NCBI GenBank assembly: GCA_022457155.1
Contig: JAJGOT010000117.1
Location: forward strand, 1,405,001-1,469,000
From: Cladopsammia gracilis
Taxonomy: Eukaryota > Cnidaria > Anthozoa > Scleractinia > Dendrophylliidae
Reading direction: 5' to 3'
Length of the DNA: 64,000 bases
The translations under genes were made by a program, and so were the position numbers. Within the stretch, counting starts at the first letter, position 1. The number at the start of each line of letters is the position of its first letter. Below, in pieces: positions 34,801 to 45,100 of this stretch. A model generated the notes under the pieces. It was not told the origin of the DNA. It worked only from the letters and a program-made list of their open reading frames with translations, and did no database searches.

Positions 34801-37800
34801 ATTGACCAACTGAGCGATAAGGTAAATTCGCCACCGTAAAAAGATTAAAAAGGCTGACGTTTCGAGCGCTAGCCCTTCGTCAGAGCGAATCAAGGAATAG
34901 ACGATATTCGTATTCTCGGTATTGAACTGGAACTAGCTTGCAGTCGAGGCTAATGCGGGGGAATATCATTAAAAATATTTGCATGTGAAAAGATTCTCCC
35001 GCATGAGCCTCGACTGCAAGCTAGTTCCAGTTCAATACCGAGAATACGAATATCGTCTATTGTGGGTTGTGTGTGGTTTATACACTCGAAGCTCTCTGAG
35101 CGGACACTCGCGTAAGCGGACAGCTCTACTTGCGGCCACCTTAACGAAACTCCGTTTGAACTCTGGCTCATACAAACTGTACTTCACACATTCCCGTAAG
35201 CGGCCAGCTCCAGTTACGGACACTTTTTCTGTTTCCCGAGGGTGTCCCGAGGGTGTCACGAGTGTGTCCGCTTATGGACATCAGAATCCTTCCAGTAAGC
35301 GGCCAGCTCCAGTTACGGACACTTTTTCAGCTTCCCGGGGGTGTCCCGAGGGTGTCACGAGTGTGTCCGCTTATATGGACATCAGAATCATTCCCGTAAG
35401 CGGCCAGCTCCAGTAACGGACACTTTTTTTGCTTCCCGAGGGTGTCCCGAGGGTGTCACGAGTGTGTCCACTTATGGACATCAGAATCATTTCCGTAACC
35501 GGCCAGCTCCAGTAACGGACACGTTTTCCGCTTCCCGAGGGTGTCCACTTATGGGAGCTTCCAATGTAGTCAGCTATTTCTATTAACGTTGTCAGATGAA
35601 AGCTTAAAGCCAAGACCGCAAGGTAGTATGGGTATTTGTAAATAGCAATATCAGATTCCGGTTGTCAGTGCGGGCGCGACGGAAAATGGGCGACGGTACT
35701 AAAGACGTTTGCCTTCTTTTGTTTTAAAGGAGGGAAACAAAAACAGACACGAATCATATTGCCTTCAAAGCGTTCCTTTATTTGACAGTATGGGGAGATA
35801 AAAGCATTAGGGAGCTTAAGCAGCCACGACGGCGGAGGCAGCGAATAATGAGAAAAAAACAATGCCTCTATACGTGCGTTTCACATTTTGGTATATTTCT
35901 TTGCCGTTCACTGCAAAACAACAATGTCAAATGATCAAATTATAGGTTTTGTGGACAGCATGAACACACGACGGTTAATTTTCCTTTCTCTATTGAACTT
36001 GAAAGCCGTCCCTACAAATTAAGCTACTGGACAATCCAGTCACGTTAGACAAACTAAACAAATTGGAACAACTGCAAACTGGAACAACTGTTGTTGCCGT
36101 GGTTGATTAAGCTCCCTATTGTTGATTTTGGTAAATTTATGCATAAGAATCCCATACTTCCTTGCTGTCTTGGCTTGTAGGCTTAAAGCTTTCATCCGAC
36201 AACGTTTATTGAAATAGCTGGATAAAACGGTGGAGCTACCCTATTGGTGAAAATATGGTAACGTGGAAAAACAAGAATAATTAGTCGAATGATTAGCCTT
36301 CATAGATTCCGTAGGGATTAAGAGTTCCAATTTGGAAGATGAATTTTCTCATCTAAAACCAAATGTTTTTCACTCCCCCACCAACGCAGCACCACAGTTT
36401 CGTTAGAAACTAACCCCTTCAATAAATAAAAACAGGCGTTTTACCGAGTTCCAGGAGATCTCCGTTTCCTCTCGATTCAGCTCCTCCGCTGTTAGTCCTC
36501 GTCCTCATCTCAATCAAATCCTCGAATCCAGGGACAAATTGAGGATGCGGATCTTTCGTTTTCTGTCGCTTTCTTCTTTTCATCAAGAAATAAAATACAG
36601 CAGCTATCATCGCCAACACAGCAATGCTCACCACGAGCGCTACAGCAATAACAGTGGTGTTCTGTGAATCACTGGTTGAGCTGTGTATAGTAGTAGGTTC
36701 TTTAACAATGGTGCGGGTCGCGAACATTTTCTCGTCGCTGTAAATGCTGGTGTTGAAAATGGAAAAAGCACCTGAACAATCGACAAGGAAATAAATAGGG
36801 ATGTGAGTTAGGATTGTCTTGAACAACATCGACTAACATCGTCACCATGGTAATATCATCATCATCATCATCACCACCATAGTCATTTTTACTAATCACT
36901 ACCATTGTTATATAGCTTGAGTTTTTGTCAATACAACGCGCGCGTTGATTGGTTGATTCATCGTCACATGACATCTAACAAACGAACTGTTTCCCGCCAA
37001 TTTTCCTAAGCGGGCAACATTTGCGAAAGCGGGCAACAATTTTTACGTCAGAGGGTAACATTGCACTGTTGCCCGCTAGCGCACGTGATCAGACCGTGAC
37101 AAAAGGTGGCATGATTATGATGGATTGATGTTTACTTCGAGTGCTCGGTGCGTTTTCCAAACTGTTTTTTTTTATGTTGCTATATAACAAATCACTTAAT
37201 GACTGATCCCTCGGGAAAAAGTGAATTTTGTTTCCCTCGAATCTCGATGTTTCCCTCGACTTCGTCTCGGGAAACATCGAGATTCTCGGAAAACAAAATT
37301 CACTGTTTCCCTCGGGACCAGTCATTAAGTGTTTATTATTCCCTTTTCTTGCTTTATCTTTTTCTTTTCGTCCTCGTCATCATCACCATCATCATCACCA
37401 TCATCATTATCGCCATCATCATCATCATCACATCGTCGTCAAAATCATCATCATCACCACCACCATCATCACCATCACCGTCATCATTTCATATTATCGT
37501 CAACAACAGCAACGACCCAAATAACAGCTATTTATTTAGGAAACTAGAACGGTAGTCACGTGACTTACCTACTCGAACCAAGTAAGTTGTATCAGATTCC
37601 AAATCTTTCAAATGTGTCTGCGTTTCGTGAGGCTGTAGCACAATAACCACCCATTCTTTGCCGTGAATCCCTAATCCCTTATACTCTACTGTAATGTTCT
37701 TTATGATAGTGGTGTTTGCCACACTCCACGCCACGGTAACTTCACTGGGGTTTATCTCTGTTACGGTGATTTGCACCGGTTTGTCTGGCACTGGAAAGCA

Positions 37801-40800
37801 CGTCTTTCCGTTTCCGGTATAACCAGGAAGACAAGTGCAGGTGTAAGAACCTATATATAATGGAAACATTAGATGCAGTCATATAGTAAAGACCACCTAT
37901 AATCTTGGATAACACTGGTTGGCACAAAGGAACATTTCGCGTTGAAATCCAATATGTTATTACCTTGTTTTCTAAAAAACATCCAAAAAATTAATTCATC
38001 CCCCCCCCCCCCCCCTCCCATCGCCCCCGCCATCCCCCACCTCTCCTCTGTGGAAAATGGAGCGAGGATGTAAGAAAACAGTTTAAAGAGAATTGCCTTC
38101 TTATTCTGTCAATGCAAAAAAGGGAGAGTAATTTAGGTCCAAAAATAATAATTTCTGACCATCAGGTTTGCGCGAGGATTTAATAGTCTATATGCCAAAT
38201 TCTTCGTTTTAAGGATTTAGAAAAAAATATTTGCAAGAAAGATGATCTAAAAGTTTTTTTGAAGTTTACACTATCCAAATCTGGTTCATTTCAATTTAAA
38301 AATTTGTTCAGGGTTTTATTGAACTGAATATGTTAGTAAGATATGTACTTCCAGCCTCAGACATGTTTAAGGTGGCTCCCAACAGTTTCCAGCACTTTTC
38401 AAGACTTAGAATTTGATGGGTCATTATAACCACTCTTTATCAATTGATGCTACAATCATGATATCAAACGAATGCCTAATGATTGGTGAACACGTTGTTA
38501 TCATTTTTGTGACACAATATGTTACTATAGCAACAGTATAAAGTGCTGAAAACACCCTTAATTTTAGCTTTAAGTGTTCATAACTAAAAAATGACTCGGT
38601 GAACCCCATTTTTTATTGTCAAATTTTGATCAGTAGGATAAGATGCAACTTTTGGCAAAGTTTAAAAAATTCTATTTTAGGTGGGGTTCAGAGCTACCTT
38701 AAGTTTTCGAAAATTTATAAAAGGATATTTAAAGGATATATAGAGAGAAAGCAATGGAACTAAAACTCACTGGAAACGCTCTAAATCGCCCCAAAAACCA
38801 CACAGGAGACAAGGAAATATACAAGCGAAGTAGGGTAGGCAATTTTTATTGAAATCTTGTTCGTATTTTTTAACTCCTAGAATGGACCGTTTTTCGTCAT
38901 AAAAATCCTTATAATTTCACTCGTAACGGTTCTGGGACACATATAGCTTGGGCTACCTGTGGGTTTCCATATAATCGCAAGGATCGCAGCGATCGCAGAA
39001 AAAAATGTTGTGCGACCCTTGCGATCATATGGAAATCAAAAACTTTGCGATCGTTACGATCCTTGCGATCCTTGCGATTGCGATCGCAAGGATAGAAAAA
39101 TTTCTATCTCTGCGATCCTTGCGATCCTTGCGATCGAGAGACCACTCTTGCGATCCAAAATATCCCGGAAAGCATTGCACACCAAAGCCTTGTATCCCAT
39201 AATGCACTTAAAGTTTATCGGATCCAGGCCTACTCGACGTTTCCTTGCGATCGCTGCGATTGTATGGAAACCTGAGGTCTCAGCGATCGCAAGGATTGCA
39301 AGAATCGCAGCGATATCGTCGATCGTAACGATCGTTGCGATTATATGGAAACCAGGCTTAAGATAGCCAGCGAAAGTAACGTCAAAGACTCAAAAATTCC
39401 TCTCTTCGGGTTGTTGTTTTGCAGGGAACGGCAAAAAAATGTATCAAAATGTCAAACGCACGTGCAGAGGCATTGTTTTCGCTCATAAACCTGTTGTTTT
39501 GTGTCGCTATCGCTGCCGTTGTCGTCATGAGTGATTAAATTGTTAGTTGGGGCCTGGTCGCACTACAGTCAAAAACAAAAATTATCCCGTGCAAAAATTT
39601 CCTTAAATTTGAAACTGCAAACGGAAGTTTAAAAAATATGAGAACATTTTAGGGTCGCACTGTCCGTCCATGCTGTCGAAAACATTCGCGTAATGACATA
39701 AAAACAAAAACATTCCACAAAAAGCTTGTTCCCCCGGAGCGGTCAATTTTTTTTTACGCCCACTTCAAGATTGCGGACACTTACAAAACACCATCTGGGA
39801 TACCTTATTGAGAATTATATAACGTAAAAAGCATATTAGCTCCCCTTAGGGTTAGTACTGGTTATTTTCCACCTAGCTCGGTTTTCTTTGTTCTTTTCAG
39901 GGGAATATATCACATAACCCCGTTCATTACAGTGTCTGAAAAGCTGGGTGCGGCTTTGATTGTAACAGGGGAGAGGCGGGGCTGAAAACAATAGCTGATA
40001 ATACAAAACTGAATGCAAGGCTGGCACTACGGCAAAGGGCAGCCGTAAAAGGCTGCCGTAGTGCCAGCCTTGCATTCAGTTTTGTATTTTCACATTCAAG
40101 TGACGCCTGGCACGAGATCTTTCACAAGGAAGATCCGGCAACTACCAGTAAGTTTAATTTCTGCGTCGTGTGGACCTCTGCATTCAAAGGTTTTTCTAAT
40201 AGCTGATAACAATAGCAAAACAAAGGATTATATATTCCCCTCAACATATTCCCCTCAACATATTCCCCCCAACATATTCCCCTCGACATATTCCCCTCGC
40301 CTTAGTCCCCTCGCCTTAGTCCCCTCGACCTAGTCCCCTCATAATAGAATAACACAAACGGGAAGACAAAATAGGGCGTAACAAGGAAAACGCTCTAGCT
40401 AGCATCGGTCAATATTTTTTGTTTACAAAATTAACTTGCCGGTCGCGACCAAAAAGCGAAATGTTAATAACATTATTCGATGGTATCGTACCTCGATTCA
40501 GGTTTCGGGTCTTCAATAATGTATGACACCTCGTTTTACGCTGGAACCTGAATATGTTTCTGCCGCTTTCCCTTGGAAAACACACCGCAACCACTCCATT
40601 GATCTTCGAAAGATGAAGGCGGGCAGTTGGGCCATGGCGAGACCACGAGCACTGTTCATACATTTTCTTCTCTCTCTCTCTCTTCCTTCTACTCATAACG
40701 AAGCAACGTGCTCAATGCAAATTTGACAAAAGCAAAACATGTTTACCGTCTCGCTTCGTAATGTGCCGTGATTTCAATGCGGCCTTGCGGAATCATGCTT

Positions 40801-42007
40801 TTTTGCATTTGAATTGAACGGAATGTTACTCTCCGAAAAATTAATAGTTTCTTTGTTTTAGAAAACCTCACAAGGTAGAAAATAAGTATGTTATTGACCA
40901 GTCCCTCGGGGATATGTGATATATTCCCTCGCTCCTGGTCAATAACCCTTACTTAGCTTTCTGTTAAGGTTAGATTGACCCAAGCAGCTCAGTGGTGCTC
41001 TGGTAGTTCGAGACGCTAGCTTAGGTGGCAGGTTCGATTCTCGGTAGGGATTTTAGATTTTCCTTTTTAACACTTAAAAAAATAAAGAAAAAATTCTAAG
41101 TGTCGACTTTCTTGTGTCCGCCATCTCGAAGTGGGCGTAAAAAAAAATTGCCCGGAGCGGTTTCTTTTATTTTCCTCGATTGTTTCAAAATCGGCCTGCC
41201 CCACGCCCCCACCCATACACTACGGCGTCTTTCAAGTTTGGCCGGAAGTTTGGCCGAAGTTTGGTCGGCATTAGGAAACTTGATGTGATGACGGATTTTT
41301 ATCTTAAACAAAGACAAATTTGATCAAAATTTCCCTAGTGCGACCAGGCCCTTGCTTTCGCTGTCTGTCTTTTGGAACTTCAGGAACATGCAAATTTAAT
41401 GGCGGCCGGGCAAATGCGAAAAGTATGGCCGAAAAAATTGTTTTCTCATGATCGGATTGAAAAACGGTTTGGACAGGTTAATAAATACATTATTTCCTTC
41501 CGAAAAATGCACAAAAATACAATTTAAAAATTTGATCGAACTGGCACTTTGAATGAAACGCTTGCCTTTGTTGATTTTTTATGTCCACCCTCAGTATGAG
41601 TTAATAAAATACATGTTAACAAAGAACAAGTCTTGTAAAATTCATTAATAATTCATAAGGAAAATGCAAAAGAAATGAATGTTTAATGAAGGTTTGTAAA
41701 CCCCAATACAGATCAACTGAATTGATTTTTTGATACGGCGCACTTGTTGTTCACGTCTTATTTAGGACGCGAAAGCATTTATACGAGGAAGTTCACGTCT
41801 TATTTAAGACGCGGACAAAATAAGAACAGCTGAAAACCCTGTTCTAAGATAAGACGCGTCTTATTTAAGTCGCGTCTAAAATAAGACACGAATGCTTATT
41901 TTGTACTGTTTATACGATCGGTTCGCGTCTTATTTAAGTCGCGTCTTAGATAAGACGCGTCTTATTTTCTGTCGTATAAATGGCCCTATTGTTTCATTTC
42001 ATAAGTC

Positions 42008-42043
<36 letters not shown>

Positions 42044-42072
42044 ACAATGGCTCGCCTTCGGCTCGCCATTGT

Positions 42073-42109
<37 letters not shown>

Positions 42110-45100
42110 TCACAAAGAAGATTTATTATATTGGTCTTATTTACTCGGAAAAATTGCGACATCTCCTTGTTTACACCGTGTATGATGTTTTAGAAACTTG
42201 TCAAGCAAACATTAAAAAGTTGCTCTCATTGCAAATTACGAACTTCAGAAGTTGTTTTGAAAGTGTAAAACGAAATATCAGGACTTTATGGCCATAAAAA
42301 TAACTTTAATTAAATTGAGTTCAATTTATCGTGTTTCTTTCGATATTTCTCGCCCAGTTCTGCGGTTAAAACCAATTTGTTGATGAAAACATACGATGAC
42401 TAATTTAGCAAATATACTGGTTTCAAGCGATATTTAAATTTAATATTGCGTGCGGAAAATTTCAAAGTGCACTATTTCTGATAGCTTACGCAATAGTATT
42501 AAGGGACCGTTCGTTTTTTATGAGCATGGGGGGCTGGTGGGATGCCAATTTTTTTTCACATGCCCCCCCCCCCCCCCCCTCCTCCCATAGAAAGTAGTTT
42601 TATTTAGATGAACCCCGTCTTCTACAGGGACCACCTGACATACGTACGCTACTGGGCCACTCTTGTGTCTGCTTGTACACTAGGCACTAACCATTCAAAT
42701 TTTACTGTGATATCGGGGACAACGCCATTCTAAAAATTTGGTGTCATAAACACACTGATTTACGAGGACCAAAAAAACCAACCTCTGGTTGGTTCTACAC
42801 CGACATTGCAAAGACCGACCGGTCATACAACACGTTTCTATTAGAAAATCCAAACCGTTCTATTATTTTGTCAAACTAACCACATGATGTGCTACATGAG
42901 CCCTCTCGGCTGTGCAAACTGTGCAAAGTTCTACTTTAATTGAAAATGCAGACACCCACTTTTATAGTTTTGTATAAAATAACATTATTTTCAAAGATGC
43001 TTAGAATGAGTTGAGTTTGTCTCCCATATATGTATTGAATTCAAAGGTGAAAGTGATTATTGTTCTTGTCAAAATGCACATACCCACAGTAGTTTGTGGC
43101 AAAATAAAAGTACTCAGGGGAACTATAACTTGTAAGTGTGATTTGTGATTCTTTTTGTAACTTTCTTTCTAGTGAGTCACTTTCACAATATTTCAGGTAA
43201 TTATTTTAGAGTGACCCCCCTCTTTCTATATGTAGGAGGGTCGACAAACTAAACACACTGTCACACTGCTTAAAGCACATCAATAAACAGACAAAGTACT
43301 GACTTAAGAGACAGATCAAGGATGCTCTATTGATTTGGAACATAATTCAAAACGGTTTTCATCATTAGTTGCTGAGTTAGAGGTTAAACGTTTAAGCATG
43401 TTGAGAAACTTCTTTTCGTCTGTATCCACGCACATTTAAATTTTCTCAATTCGATGATGGTCAGTTGACGTACTGTCACATTGATCGATAACTTCGAAAT
43501 AACTGCAGCCGGACTTAGTAAATGAAGGAAATGAACTTTCAAAGGTCTTAAGTTAAACTAATATATAATATATCCGGTAGCAAATATATGTATTTGTTAT
43601 TTTGCAGTTTATTAGTAAATGAAGGAAATGAAGGAAATGAAGGAAATTTAGTAAATGAAGGAAATGAACTTTCAAAGGCCTTAAATTAAACTGAATTTGA
43701 AATTGAATTCAAATAAGAAATAAGAAATTGAATTCTTAATTACTCACTTTGGAGGTTGGTTGGTTGCATCTTTGATATGCCTTAATGTGACTGTGTGATA
43801 CAGTTATGAGTCATATGTGCCAGTCATCATTTGGCTGTGTGACCGCGCGACGCGGTTCCAGTCGAAGCCCACATTTCACCCTTGCTCACCACAGAGTCCC
43901 AGTAGCTCAGTGGTAGAGCATCCGGCTAGATCACGGAGGGTCGTGGATTCAAATCCCATCTGGAACTCGGATTTTTTTTTCCGAGTTTGATGTTATTTCT
44001 ATCATATTTGTTATTTTGCAGTTTATAAAAAAACTGACATTCAACAATTCAAGACAGACAAAACCGACGTATGCAAACTTTATGCTAAGTCATTAATTTT
44101 AAGAGCCTTGCTTTACTTTTTCCTTACTGTTTTACCAAACAGGATTGTTGGTTGCGTTTTAGGGTCAGTCGATTTATGTCATCAAATGCTTTGTCGGTTT
44201 TTCAGTTGGGATCTCCAGCGGAGTATATTTATATTTTAAGGGGATCGTTTCATCTTAAATCAACTAGATTAATTAGGATACTAGGTTATTTGTGGGCGTT
44301 TTATTCAACTGTTGATTAAATACTAAATGCAGTGATGAACTTCTATTTTTCTAACACATATATAACTTAGAATTTCTGAAGACTGAGCAGTAAAATTTCA
44401 GTGCCTTTTATATCGAATCCTTTCTGAAATCGTCCAAATTAAGACCAATCGGTAACCCTTTTGTGGCTCCTCAGTAGTATTTCTAGAATTGATTTGCTAT
44501 TATAACCACAAGTGGGTAATGATCCATATGGTATTTTTAAAAACAACTAGCTGGAATGTAGCATCACCTTGCCAATGGATCGAGTTCCGTGAGGTTTCAA
44601 CTTTAATTGACGGTCGTATACCGTCTGCAGCTGTCATTCAGTTGCATATTTATTGACTCGAAGGTGGAGAAAGCTGACGAAAGCACTATGGGTCATGATC
44701 TAGCAAAAATACCCAAGTGATCTGTGCTTTCTAGTTTATAATTAATCACAGGCAAGCAGCCACTGACTGGTCCAAACGATCATTTATATCCTTCTTTGTT
44801 CATTTACTCAATCATGCACTCATCAACTTGCCAATTTGCTCACTTACGCACTCCAATTTCTCGAGCAAGCATACGCACGTCTATTGTTTAATAACCAACC
44901 ACCCTTTCACTTCCTTTCTTTCTAGTTCACTCGCAACTTTCCCCCCACCCCCTCGCTCTTTCCTCCAGCCTTTCCTTTCACTTACTCACTCGCTTGTTCA
45001 CGTGTTGTTCGATTCATACCTGGATTGTTGTGGCAGTTGGCGTGCAGATCACAAGGTTTTTCCTCCGCGCATTCATCAATATCATCACAAAGCCTTCCTT

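Larger units (their letters stand above)
34442..36444 (-). other. RTK-C intron 3 with several insertions
   Basis: Shares 34450-34890 and 36225-36440 with RTK-B. Between these lie unit 2 insertions: the hairpin 34896-35061, a minisatellite at 35192-35570 and an inverted-repeat element at 35571-36220. No exon seen. Confidence 0.65.
37851..45019 (-). other. RTK-C intron 1, repeat-rich, no exon seen
   Basis: 7.2 kb against 4 kb in RTK-B. The excess is inserted DNA: MITEs at 38371-38698 and 38962-39353, a repeat with ATTCCCCTC tandem units at 40240-40345, hairpins at 40001-40087 and 42008-42108, tRNA-like SINE heads at 40977 and 43896, GTCTTATTTAAGACGC inverted units at 41750-41980, and an inserted block at about 42500-43230. 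No exon seen. Confidence 0.6.

Noticed and set aside
35192..35570. CRISPR array
   Set aside because: Units are contiguous tandem repeats of about 100 bp with no unique spacers, in eukaryotic intronic DNA.
35032..35613. Repetitive frames of 75-145 residues on both strands
   Set aside because: Created by the 99-101 bp minisatellite, whose unit length keeps a frame open only over part of the array.
38959..39366. 135-residue Ile/Ala/Arg-rich frame
   Set aside because: Translates the GCGATC-rich inverted-repeat element; open in several frames on both strands.
43896..43967. A genuine tRNA gene
   Set aside because: Stem mismatches, pyrimidine at position 37 and absence from the paralogous segment; better explained as a tRNA-derived SINE.
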